Positions 40,943-61,865 of a stretch of DNA of 64,000 bases are shown piece by piece. Made by a program: the position numbers and the translations under genes. How positions within the stretch are numbered: position 1 is the first letter of the stretch; every line of letters begins with the position of its first letter. The DNA is taken from the NCBI GenBank assembly GCA_009823395.1, contig CM020514.1, positions 9,796,966-9,860,965 on the forward strand. The letters are read 5' to 3'. The stretch comes from Thamnaconus septentrionalis (taxonomy: Eukaryota > Chordata > Actinopteri > Tetraodontiformes > Monacanthidae). The notes beneath the pieces are model-generated. The model made no database searches. It saw only the letters and a program-made list of their open reading frames with translations, and was not told where the DNA came from.

Positions 40943-41814
40943 TCGGGGCGGGTTGTTGCGTGGAAAAGCAGTTTACGCGAGGTGAGGAGCCACTATCCCG
41001 GCGTTGTGTACCGACGAGGTGTCCCCCCCGGCTACCAGTTTATTATTGTTATTCGCTGAGCGGCTGGGAGCGTTCGCCGGCTGCACGAAGCTCCTGGAAA
41101 TGAAAACATTTGGAAAATATCGATTTCCACAATTGGAGCAAAGTGTCGCCTTCTTTCTTTCGTTTTTTTTGATGGGACGTGTGTAACTTTGGTTTGCGAG
41201 GTGTTGTTGTAGATGGTTGTTGGTTGGCTGTGTGTGTGTGAGTGAGGCGGGGGGGGGGGTGTCGCTGCCGCTTTGTCGCCTCGGTGTTTTCGCTGCGTGA
41301 ACAAAGGGCTGGATGGAGTAGTCGGCTCGGCACGGAGCGTCGGTGGAAGAGGCAGGCGGGCTGTTTACAATAATAACACGGGCGCCGTGACGTCACAGCC
41401 GAGCGACAGCTCCGCCGGGCCAATGGCGGCGCAGCTCCGCCATCAGCAACATGCTATATTTGGAAAGCGGTTACATCATTTAGGCATGGCGGTTGACTGT
41501 GCAAAGGAGGGAGGGGGTGAGGAGGGCGGGACTTCCGCAGGGATTTTCAATTTGTAGTCCAGAAACAGGACAATGAGTTCGTCGGCTCCCTGCGTCTCCT
41601 TGCAGCAATAAGTCTGGGGTTTATTTTCTTGTAATTATTATTATTAATAATAATAATGAAAACAAGAACCTGCCAGCAGGTGCGAAGTCATAGGAATTGC
41701 ATGTTCAAACCGTCCTTGTATTTTTAGGTGTAGCGTTAAAAATATTGCTTTTGGTTGTGTCAAAACAAAACAGGCATGAGCAGGTATGATTTAATAAAGC
41801 ACTAACCTCTAGAG

Positions 41815-42177
41815 CAGGGGTGGGCAAACTTTTTGACTCGTGGGCCACAATGGGTTCTAAAATTTGACAGAGGAGCAGGAGCAGATGGATGGAATATATT
41901 GGTGTCCTACCTCATAGGAGAAAAAAAATATATCATGGGATGTGTACAAAACGTGATTTAATGTCAATAGTAAACAAAGTTACAACAAAACGTGTGCTTG
42001 AAGCCCCGCAGTATTTAGCTCTTTACTGAAATGACTCCTAAAACACTGAAAAACTGGATGAAATACAGCTATTTTATGACTTAATTACTGTTAATCTAAT
42101 TTCATCAAGTTCGGCAGGCCAGATTAAATAGCATAACGGGCTGCACATGACCCCGGGCCGTAGTTTGCCCATGCGTG
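41815..42177. mobile_element. hAT-type MITE with perfect target duplication
   Basis: The 363-base element starts CAGGGGTGGGCAAACT and its right end, complemented, reads CACGCATGGGCAAACT, followed in both arms by a GGGCC/GGCCC word. The 8-base CTCTAGAG is repeated exactly on both sides (41807-41814 and 42178-42185). It shares termini and internal words with the copies at 3027 and 15040. There is no transposase inside. Confidence 0.95.
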
Positions 42178-45100
42178 CTCTAGAGTGTCACTAGACAATG
42201 TGAGTATCTTTAAACAGAGTTATTCTAGGCTTTATGTCTAAAAGCACCAGGAAACAGCAGGGTAATTCCTGTTTGGTTTTCATGTGTATACATTTTTTTT
42301 TTTAGCAATAAATAAATGTTTACAAAGCTGCTGAGCACTGTGCATGTGGAGAGAACTGTTGGCAGGTGTAGCCGGAGAAGTAGTGACAGTTTGCTATCAG
42401 CCTTCTGCTGCCCTTATGCCCCGAGAGAAAATCTAAATCTGCTATACCATTGTAGATTTAACAACAAGAGAGAGCCCGCCAAGTTGACACCAACAGAGCG
42501 GAAAGTTATTCTCGCTGATTGATCTTTTGTCAGAGCGAGTCTTGAGCTAGGCCGCACAGATAATCTTTGACAAGAACTTTCGCCAGCTGCACTCTTAGAA
42601 GCTTTAATTAGCAGTAGCAAAAGAAGATGTAGACTGCAGCAATAAAACGCACAGTGTGGTGACTGTGATTCCCTTTATTATCTTCTCCATCAAGTATTGG
42701 TGCGAGTTGTATTTTTTGATCACCGCTAAGTAGCTGTGTTAATTTGACAGGTGTGTTTTCTAATATTTCTTGGCCCAAGTTTAATGTTATGTATCTTCGC
42801 GCTCAGGGTCATAGTCATTTTGAAAAAAAAATCATGGCATGACATTGAGACATCTTTTCCTCTATTGTTTTAATATTTCTAAATGATGTTTGGTTGAGTC
42901 AATACACAAAATTGTGTTTAAAAAATATGTTATTAAAATGTTCATATTAAGGCCAAAAAGGCGACAAATACATGTTTCAGTCATCGTATAAGCGCAACGC
43001 AGAGAATTCTTTATCTGTGTTTTTACAACCACACCGCTGATGTCACAGTCTTGGTAGCCTTTGTAATGACTTAACACCTTGAGCGCATGTTAGCGTAGTT
43101 GAGGTTTCTATATTCCATCGAGCTTTATTTACAACGTACCATAGTGCGGTGCGCTTATTTTAAGGTGTAGGTGCTTTGTTACACCTAAATTTGAAAGCGG
43201 AAGTGAGGGGAAATTTGTTTGTACATCGAGCCACCTTGAATAGCCGAATGCAATCATAGCTCTATTTGTCTCATATTAGTTTTTACCTAAAACTGTGTGC
43301 GCAGCGCTGCTATTGCAATTGCGAATCAAGGAAAACGGTCTCAACCTGCTGCATCAGTAAAATTAATGATTTTACAACCATGCATAGTACCTATGATTCA
43401 ATGCGTAGTCATATTCAGATTTTGTGCAATAGCAATGTTTTGTGGCAAAGTCTAGTGGAATGCTTTTGAAACTTCAGGGTTCTTTAGTAACGTCAGGCCT
43501 GAGCTATGCCTCATTGAGGGAAATTCATATCTAAAAAAAATCATTGAGCAGAACACCTTTCTCCTACTGTAACTGTGTGTTTGCTAAATGTTATATTGAG
43601 TTAGGGGAAGTTGTCAGTTTACTTTCAGTTTCCATGGCAGGGGTTTGAATCCTGCAGTAAATCTGCTATTCAATTCAAATCTATTTCTTTTAACACATCC
43701 GTCATTAATTGTGAAGTTTAGACTCTGAGGACAAATATTCTTAATAATCAGGTTTCGGGCGAGGGGTGGGAATGAAATAAATAAATAGTGTCGCTATCAT
43801 CTGTGGTCCCAAACCAATTGGTCGAGGCCTCTCTGTAACCCTGCATGCTGGGATTAGATAGTGCTCGCGTTTAGCCCTCTCCATAATCCCTCGCAGAAGT
43901 CTGCCTCTGTGAAGAAAAAAAAAAGTCATGTGGGATGCCGACAATTGTCGAGATAAAACAAAATTCCTACCGCAGTATGGAACTTTTTGCGGGTGGTGTG
44001 ACAATATTACCACAGAAAATATTGACGGTGTTTGTTTGGAGGGAAAAAGTCAGACTAAATGGATTCATACGTGTTGGTGAAGTTGGTCAGATATGTTTAA
44101 ATCAGGCATCGTTTTGATTTCACAAAATTAGATTTTTTTTCACATGGAGGAGAAAATGCATTTGAACTTGCTTTGTTGCATCGTCTTGATGTGTGTGTTC
44201 AAGCAGCAACGCTTCTCTTGCTCTTGGTACCGATGCAACTAAGTTTTCTCCTTATTCGTCTCAAATTTGTGAAGCATCTTCAGGCTGCTCAGAGAATTAT
44301 ATTCCCTTAATCGAATTGGCCCGTCTGTAAGATTATACAGAGGCTAGATATAGAAAAAAAAAATTGCATCTGAATTTTATTGGCCTCACATGTGATCCCA
44401 TTTAGCAGGACTCTACCATTAGGGTCTATTTTGGAGTATTTTGACTTTTTTTTTTTTATGACGGCAGATTTAAACGTGACAATGAAAGGTTTGTTTGTTT
44501 GCTTTCTCTCTGGCACCCCGGCGCTAATGTGACCGCAGCACGCTGCCTTTGTGCTCGCCGGGGTCAGAGGTCTCTGTTGTGTTTTCAGGGTGACCTGCTA
44601 GCGACTATTAGCCATTGATAAATGTAATGTCCCACAAGTGTGCAGGCCAGACCCCTCCAAAGGGGGAGGTGTCACAACACGCCCCACACTAACCTCGCAG
44701 CCAACCCCACCTCAAGTAAGGCGCGCGCACACACACACACACACACTCCTGCCTGCTGACAGGAGCACAAGGGGGCAGCTGCTACAGATGTCTCATAGAG
44801 AGAGGGGGAGGGGAACAGAGGAGACATCAATAGAGAGTCTCTCTCTCTCTAGTATAGAGTTCTCAGTGGGGCTCATTGTGTTTTCTAAGGACTCTGGATC
44901 GGGCCACATTAATATAGTAAGTCCATGGTCTCTTACACTCGGTGCTGTTGTTGCTCATTTTATCTTCTTTACTGCTTGGCTGTTACTTTAATTGCTTCTT
45001 CGGTGCACTTCTTCTCAATTTTCTAAGGTACATATTCACGCAGATTTATAATTGAGATGAGAGCTCATGAATAAGATACTAAAGAAAGATGTGCTAGAGG

Positions 45101-45681
45101 TTGTAACCCCACACAATCTCAGCCTTGAGATTTTTGTTTATTTTGCAAAAAGTGCAGTTAAAGTAACTTTATGTGGAGCTGCAGCAAAACAGCTTTACCT
45201 CTCCAGTTGGAGGGGGTGTAAGAGTCATCACACTTTCATTTATGCAATACAAGAATCATAGGACCACAGCTGACCATGTATGCTCTTATTGCAGTCAGAA
45301 CCTAATGCTTATATGACAAAGTGTGGTCTCAGTGTGTGTATCACACTTACACCAGGAGTGGAAATGAAATTACCTGCTGCTAATTTTGGTCACGTTGAAG
45401 CTGCAAGGCCTTTTGCACTCATGCTCATTTGATATCTGTCTATTTGTCCTTTTCAAGTGGTTCAGACGTATCGTTCAGTTTGTGTTTGATGCCTTATTGA
45501 CTTCCTTAAACGGCAACGGTCTGATTTTGAGCCGCTAACTCGCACTGAAAGCGAGGGTTTGGTTCTGAGCTACGGGAGCGTCACGTGAAACGGAGATTAT
45601 GCTACTCACTTATTTCCCTGTCAGTTGATGTGATGCAGTCCCATGTCTAGTGGTGGTGTGAAAGGCCATCTTTGAGTCACA

Positions 45682-45750
45682 TGAGAGGAGGAGGAGAAGA
45701 AGAAGAAGAAGAAGAAGAAGAAGAAGAAGAAGAAGAAGAAGAAGAAGAAG
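45682..45750. repeat. (GAA)n trinucleotide repeat
   Basis: About 19 GAA/AGA units preceded by GAG-rich sequence. The poly-leucine and poly-phenylalanine frames on the minus strand come from it. Confidence 0.95.
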
Positions 45751-48700
45751 AGAGAGACGGAGGGTGGGAGGGTTTGAGGGAGGGAGAGGGAACTCTGTAA
45801 AAACGCCTCCCCGAATGAGAAGCAGCTGAGTGTGGCAGTCAACCACGCACGCAAGACATCTAACATGAAATCAGATTACACCACAAGTCAAACTGCCCCT
45901 GCATGGCAACTTTTGCAGCGGCGGCGGCAGCGGCGGCGGTGCACTGTCGGCGGGCGACAATGTGGCTCTTGTTCGGCCCCGTCGACCAGAAGACCAGGGG
46001 TGAAGCTCCACTTTGTCTCGACCCTCCCTAATGAAGAGATGCATTATGATGTGATTTCATTTGGGTCCCGCAGAAAAAGCTGCTGCGGATAACGGAGCCG
46101 TCTGAGTAGCACGGCTCATTTGTGTAGTGACATGTGACTCGTGTTTTCGTGAGTCATAAGGATCTCCTGCCTAATGGAAGGCAGTGTGTGCTCATGTGAC
46201 GGTGACACAATGTGGGATGAACTGTAGTAGTATTCAGCGCCGCTCAGCCCGGCTACTGTTTGGCACACTGCTGCCGCCGCCGCCGCCGCCGCCGACCCGT
46301 GAGTGACTTTTCGTCTAATTTTTTTTTTGGCTTAAGGAAACTAAACAAACCACGATCTCCATTCAGGGCCTTTGTGAGACTTTTACACCGTCCACTTTGC
46401 GCAAACTCCGGTCAGAATCCTCACCGACGCGTCCATCCGCAAGAGCTGTAGTAAATGCTGCCTGTGCGCGTAAATCGCGTCGTGTGCGCGCGTGTGTGTT
46501 TGTGTGTGAGCACTGCATCATGATCTTCCCCATGGTCACAGTGGTGTTTTTTTTGCTGGCTCATCCCTGCCTCTCCACATGCCTGCTTAACAACACAGAG
46601 CTCCTCCTTACTGGCTTCCTGTCCAAACCAGTTTATCTGTAAACAAGTGTGTTTTTTTCCTCTCCACCCCATTGTCCACACTACAACCAGAATGCATACA
46701 CAATGGGTGCCCTCTCTCTCCCAGTCTGCTTTTGTACTCCAAAGCGAAAAAAAATAAAAAAATGTTTTTACGATACCATGCACAGCAACGTGGTGAAGTT
46801 GCAAGCTTGTTTTGGTGTTAAAAGCACTCGTGTATGCCGTTTTTAAAATGCTGTCCGTAAACCTCCTTAAAGTCACGCAAAGACTCGCTGCATGTACTCG
46901 TAATTTATTTTCCAACGTTAAACCTAGCCGAGGCAAGCACTGGGGCTGTAGGTTAATGTTATAGACCGTCATTATGTGCGCATTGAGATGAAATGGCTTT
47001 CTCTGTTTATCTTGCCCCAAGTCGACTATGCTAGAGTAGATGTGATAACAGCAGGGTTATTGTGGCAGAGCGGGGCCCTTCCACTGTTGTGCATGTATGT
47101 GGCAGCCTGTGTGTGCATACGTGGGGTTGCCTGGTTGACCCTAAACTAAACAATAAGTGACTGTGCTGTTTAATTTAGCCTTTTTGAAACGCCAGATATG
47201 CAAGTTCCCCTAAAATGTGTAGAAATAAATGTTCAGAAAGTAGTAAAACCAAAAAGGAAATTTCACCAGAATTAGAGCAAGCAATATGATGTCACGGAAA
47301 TTTAAGATAAGGCCGCCTGCCCTCGCTCAACTTTCCTCCGTCAAGCTATGGCAGCGTGTTTTCGACAAACTGCTGAAAATATGATTGAGCATGAAGGAGA
47401 ACATGACTGCTGAGTGAGCTTTATGTCTTTAGCGGTCCCTTTGTGACTTGAAGTTGGGCCTTTTTTATTGCTTTTGGTTCACTGACATCCTTCATAATCT
47501 GGTTTGCATCTCTAAGGCCTCAGGGGTAATCTCATCGATTCCCTTACTTCTTGGCCTATATTAATACGCGTATACCAGACGCTGCTCTGCTGCCATCATT
47601 ATTGTGCTATCTGCAGATAAGTGCTTGCTAACTATGGAAGGAAGAGGCTAACAAAACTGCTGCACGCAACATCAAGATAATGAAGAGACATTTTTGTAAC
47701 AGTAAAAAATAAATCCAGAGCTGCGTGCTAATTGGCCTGACAGTATGAATGTGAACAGCCACATTTCTAAAAGTATGTTTGTGAGTGCAAAAAGTATTTG
47801 ACTAATCACATAAATGTAGGAAACAGAGTCCTATTTTCCCCCTGCAATGAGTTGCGGAAAAGTAAGTGGCCTCCCCACGTAAAGTACCTAAAAATTATAC
47901 CTTAGCATCTTCCTATAGTGTTACATTCCAGAGTAAGATGGAAAGTCCCTGATTACGAATAATCAGCTGGTCGGCATGCATTAGCTCATACATTTTTATC
48001 CAGGTTGACTGAGAGCTTAAGCAGCAAGGCCTATTGTAGTTGAGTTGTGTAACTCCAAGGGGTGTGCTTTAGTAACCTTTATGAGAGTAGTACACCAAAT
48101 GACTCCTCAGGCAGCAACACATTTCTTTTTTTCAGCATTTTATTCATAGATTTTCAGCATTTAGGTAAATAGAAAGTCGCACAACTATATATAAAAAACA
48201 ATAGTTTGCATAGCGGTATGAATGAGCTAAGACAGATGATCTGCAACAAACCGACTGGCATGGTAAAAAATCTGCTGTGATAAGGCGCAATATATACCAA
48301 AAATTACTGCGCCAGCAGCCGGATCTTGCCAAAGGCTGCAGAGCTGAGAGACCCTCGTGTCGGCTCCTCTCCACGTGCAATAAACAGGGGGGAACTTCTG
48401 CTAGACATGTCTGAAAAAGAAAGGCACTTGCAACACGCGTGGCACACACTTCTTTTTAAGACGTGGGATGGGATGGGATGTGTCTCTAATGGGCCGTGTA
48501 TGACGGCCTAATGTCATAGATTTTATTTCATTGCACTTATTCAACCGAGGCTCCACGTTCCGTGGGCATAGATTTGTTACGATTATCATTTTTATTCAAA
48601 GCACTCGAGCGATTCTCAGCAGACACTAGATGCTATCGGAATCAAATAAATGTGTGAGCGGCGTGAAATGTGTTTGAATAAAATATATTTTACTAAGTTG

Positions 48701-48779
48701 GACGTAAGGGATTTCTGTTTTTTCATGCAGCATGAGACCTAAAGAGTTAATTTGACCCTCTCTGGCTGAGCGCTGCGTG

Positions 48780-49094
48780 GGCTGCGAGATCATTCGAGAG
48801 TGCATTTTCACCGTCCAATCAGCAGCGCGGAGCTCACTCGGCGCTCGGCCAGTCAGCGGAGTGGGAGGCTCTATCGAATTTGAATGAGGAGTGTATCTTT
48901 CGGCGCCATTTTCGAGTGAGCAGCGATTGCCTCAGCAGCTGCGGAGAGAGGATGCTGCCAACACCGAGAGCTATCGCAGAGCGAAGGGGGTGGGGGGAGA
49001 AGCCAAACGTTCAAAATTGAGACTGCGCTTCTTCTTCTCCTTTTTTTCCCCCTCCCCTCCAAGACAGCGCCATCGCGCATTTTCAGCGGAACAG
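48780..49094 (+). promoter_or_regulatory. Candidate promoter and first exon of a DLEU2-like miR-15/16 host transcript
   Basis: A short GC-rich segment carries a CCAAT box (48815-48819), the CHR-like TTTGAA (48879-48884) and a fused E2F/YY1-like site TTTCGGCGCCATTTTCG (48898-48914). About 180 bases further on lies a consensus plus-strand donor, ACAG|GTAACT, at 49094/49095. No long coding frame spans the exon. The miR-15/16 hairpins lie 9.3 kb downstream on the same strand, and the intervening DNA is visibly T-rich on this strand, as expected of a transcribed intron. In human, DLEU2 is the non-coding host of MIR15A/MIR16-1 and starts at a CpG-island promoter. That this is its fish counterpart is inference. 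Confidence 0.5.
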
Positions 49095-58329
<9,235 letters not shown>

Positions 58330-58415
58330 GTTCAGGCGATGCTGTAGCAGCACGGAATGGTTTGTGGGTTACAGTGAGATGCAGGCCATGCTGTGCTGCC
58401 GCAGTAAAGCTTTGA
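58330..58415 (+). ncRNA. mir15a: miR-15a precursor
   Basis: The 5' arm TAGCAGCACGGAATGGTTTG (58345-58364, continuing TG) carries the miR-15/16 seed AGCAGCA. It differs from recalled zebrafish miR-15a (CACAGAATGG) by one A-to-G change outside the seed. The 3' arm CAGGCCATGCTGTGCTGCCG, from 58382, is close to human miR-15a-3p (CAGGCCATATTGTGCTGCC). The arms pair into a hairpin with a short loop around GGTTACAGTGAGATG. miR-15 represses cell-cycle and survival genes such as BCL2 and cyclins. The miR-16 hairpin follows about 130 bases downstream in the same transcript. Confidence 0.95.
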
Positions 58416-58529
58416 AAACGCAACCCCGGCTGTCGAGCCGCAGCCCGGCACTGGAGCCCACCGTGAAGTGGCCGTCCCTCATGTCATCTCATGTCTGGCT
58501 CACATTTATCCCCATGTCTCACCTTCTGG

Positions 58530-58616
58530 TCGCCCTACTGTAGCAGCACGTAAATATTGGAGTTAAGACTCTCACTGAAGCCTCCAGTATTGATCGTACT
58601 GCTGAAGCAAAGCTGA
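58530..58616 (+). ncRNA. mir16: miR-16 precursor
   Basis: The 5' arm TAGCAGCACGTAAATATTGG (58541-58560, continuing AG) is the conserved vertebrate miR-16; the AG end corresponds to a fish isoform such as miR-16b. The 3' arm CCAGTATTGATCGTACTGCT (58584-58603) resembles human miR-16-1-3p and pairs with the 5' arm. The loop is around TTAAGACTCTCACTGAAGC. It is co-oriented with miR-15a and faces the 3' end of TRIM13, as in human. Confidence 0.97.
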
Positions 58617-61376
58617 CCATTTACAAGTGAGCTCACACCCCCCCCTAATATTAATGACTGTGAGTACAAACAGCTGTTTAAGTTGCATTTTAACATTATG
58701 TTGCCTTGTCAAACGTGTGCCATGTTTTTAATGTATCTATTTTTCACTGTAATGGGGACATTTAAAGAAATAAAAATTGAAACGAACTTTTCTCTGTTTT
58801 ATGTGTTTTTTAAGCAAGCCAAACTAACTGAACTCCACCCATACTGCGCCCAACACTGTTTTTCAGCCTCGACGCAAGTCCGACGCTGAAAACCAGGATC
58901 GTGTTCATGGTTCTGCACAGAGACGAGATGCGCGCTGGCCTGCGTGGCCTCGCTGCTGCTGCTGCTGCTGCGCCGCTACATCTACGTCCGACTTCCCCAC
59001 AATGAACCGTGACAGACTCGGCGTTCTAAAACTATTGTCATAAATTCTGTTTTTTTCCGTTACATTGCTATTTTTAACTTACCAAATGTCACATATCATC
59101 TATGATTTTATCTCTTGAAGCTACTCATTCTATTTAACTTTTTTTTTTTTTTTTTTTAAATAAACTGCCCCATACCTATTCAATTTTATGCCTATATCTT
59201 TATTATTCCGTTTGAAGGGATAACGGCGTATTTCTAAGGGTGACGAACACCGCAGAAAATCTTCAACGCCGCTCGAAATGGTGTCCAGCGCATTTTTGAT
59301 TTCTGGGTATGCGACGTCGGCGGTTCCAAACTAAAACGGAACGCATTGTCTCTGACAAAATTCAGAAACATTGGCGGAATTTTGTTTCGCACGACACACC
59401 AATTATGAATTAACACAAATTTTTAGACAATCTGTCGAAAAGACACTCGGCATTAAACCGTTTATTTGCATTCTATTTTCATTTTTGTTTAAGATTCGCA
59501 AATTAGATTCTCTGGTCAGTTTAACAATATTTCTTATTTGTATTGTTACATTTTGTGGTGATTATTTGTCACGTATCATTCGATTATCATTAGTAACGGT
59601 CTCCGTCTCATCCGCATTTTTCCAGCAGTCTCCTGCTCGGCCTAACGGGCCTTTTTTTAAAATAATGGTTGTAAATTCGCGTATTTTTCGTGTCTGTGAA
59701 TATGACTTTTAAAAAATATGTATATATTGGATAGTGCAAAATGATATTTTTAAAAGAACAGGATTTTGTGCTTTGAAAGCGCTGGGTGACATTTTACGCC
59801 AGAGTGAGATTTAATCTCGTACTACGTATACAGGAGGTTTTTTATTTTTTTTTTTATTTTTTATTTATTATTTAAAAACCGTCTGAAACGGGCTGTTAAG
59901 AGGCCCAATTCGTATTGTTTTAAGCACTTCGACGGTATATTTTAATACAACACGTAATACAACACAAAATGGGTGTGTATACGTGGAAATACAACGCATT
60001 TATACCCATACACACATTTAAAACAGGCCAGCGCGGTTCACCGGTACGCTTCAGTGTTAAATTGTCGTCCCTTGAATTTTTAAGGCCTACATTAAAAAAT
60101 AAATAAATAAATAAAGTGGAAGATGACCATTTAAGCCAAACGATCTAGATGTTCAAAAAATGTACTTGGTAAAACTTTTTCTCTTTGTTTATGCATCTGG
60201 GCGTTCTGGTGTCGTTTTTAAAATATTATATAAATGCTGAATGATGATAACGTCATTAGCGATTCAATTTAGTATTTCAATTTTACATGATACATAATAG
60301 ATACATATTAGACTCACAGAAGAGTATACAATATTTATTAGCGCAATAGATCGTTTTACAAGGGCGTGTAGCCTATCATAAAAATCATGGGATTTACTTT
60401 TGTCACACAATCAGTAAAAGTGCGATAAGGTGACGGTGTGAACCCTTTATATCGTCATATTCAAAGTGAAACTGGCAAATTAATCAGTTTAATCTCATGT
60501 TGAGATCCAGTGTTGAGCTTAATTGAAAGTGGTGCAACGTGATGTGGTGATGTGTGAAACTTTGAAAATAGTTCACCCCCCCCTTTCTACGACACTGTTT
60601 AAAATGCAAGTGTGCATGTCTCGACAATCAAACATCCTATAGAATGGTGTGCCCCGTTTATTTTCATCTATTTTTGCCCGGCAACACAGGGCTATATATA
60701 TATACATGCGTGCTGTGACGTGTGGGGTGCGCTGACATCACGGAATCACTTTGTGATCTCATTCTGGTGACTGGTTGTATTTTCGTGCATCTCGAAACGC
60801 GAATTAAAATCAATATTTGATTTAACTTACCAGTACATGTTTTATTTTTCACCCTTCCTTCATTCCTGTGACACATTTTAACAGAAGAGCAGTGCTGGCG
60901 ATCTGCCATGCACGCGCCTCACAACGCATCTTCAAAAGGGAAAAAGGAAAATATGCAATTTTCATTTTATCGTGACAATCCTGCAATACGACACAAACGG
61001 TCTGTTTTGGACTTTTGAATTCAGACCGAACAGGTCATTCAGTCACAGTGAAGAACCTCTGCGAGTGAATCTTAACGCCGAGCTTCGACGCGTGCTGATC
61101 AACTGTCGTCCCTCGTGTTTGATTCGTTAGAGACATGACATGGTGTTTCTCTTCCTTTATCAATTTTATTTTTTTATTTTTTTGATAGAAAAAAAAAAGC
61201 AAATGAGAACGTGACTATCGCAGGAGTGTGTGATCTGCTCTTGCGCCGCCGTGTCTGCAGGCTGCTGAATATTTCACACGGGCCCCTTGTTACGCAACGT
61301 CTGTAACCTTGAAGAGGCTGCAGCAGCAGCATCACTGTGGAGCGGAAGCGCTCTACGGGCGAGCCAGGGAGTTCTC

Positions 61377-61434
<58 letters not shown>

Positions 61435-61490
61435 TAAAAGAAAATTGAGAGATGCGGCCGATGCACTATAAATTTAAAATAAAAACATGG
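58617..61490. other. Region between the miRNA cluster and TRIM13
   Basis: AT-rich non-coding sequence with a CTG/GCT run (58951-58971), a T run at 59140-59157 and A/T-rich low-complexity tracts near 59850 and 60095. In mammals KCNRG lies next to TRIM13, but no potassium-channel T1-type frame was recognised here. Confidence 0.5.
61379..61432. repeat. (GT)n microsatellite
   Basis: A pure GT run of about 54 bases just beyond the probable 3' end of TRIM13. Confidence 0.97.
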
Positions 61491-61511
61491 ACGTGACTAT
61501 AGTGTATCCGT

Positions 61512-61517
61512 TTTATT
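61512..61517 (-). terminator. trim13: Possible TRIM13 polyadenylation signal
   Basis: AATAAA on the minus strand about 350 bases after the TRIM13 stop, the first clear signal downstream. Confidence 0.45.
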
Positions 61518-61865
61518 TATCAAAAACCATCATGGACAAGTGTAAATGTAACATATCTAAGAAAATCACTCGTGTGCAATGATTGATTGACCTAAGTTTA
61601 AATTGTTCTACAAGAAACAAACAGATTGAGGGTCGAGCTGAACTGACTCCAAATTGCCCCAAATGGAAGAAAAGCTTTAAATGTGAACAAAAAGAAATGA
61701 TAATAGTAAAATAATTTAAAAAGTGCACGTGCACTATCCTTCAAAACAGGTGCAAGTCGGTCCGTCCGCCTGCCTGTCTGTCTGAATCCACGTCACGAGT
61801 GAGTTATGTAACCTGCGTGTGCGTAACAGGGGGTGTCACGATCTAATAATAAATAATAACGGTGA

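Larger units (their letters stand above)
38991..41560. promoter_or_regulatory. CpG-rich block, probable promoter region(s)
   Basis: CG dinucleotides are far denser here than in the flanks. Near the right edge lie a full CRE TGACGTCA (41388-41395), a CCAAT box (41420-41424) and YY1-like ATGGCGG words (41423-41429 and near 41486). The sequence is broken by homopolymers (C run near 40191-40208, A run near 40231-40247) and GT repeats. The many open frames on both strands are compositional, and no protein family was recognised. It could drive a long non-coding or DLEU-type transcript; strand and start are unknown. Confidence 0.5.
41561..48770. other. Gene-poor interval, no gene recognised
   Basis: Apart from the hAT element, the GAA repeat and GC-rich triplet runs (GGC units near 45917-45940, GCC units at 46268-46294) this is ordinary non-coding sequence. 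No exon was supported. Confidence 0.5.
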
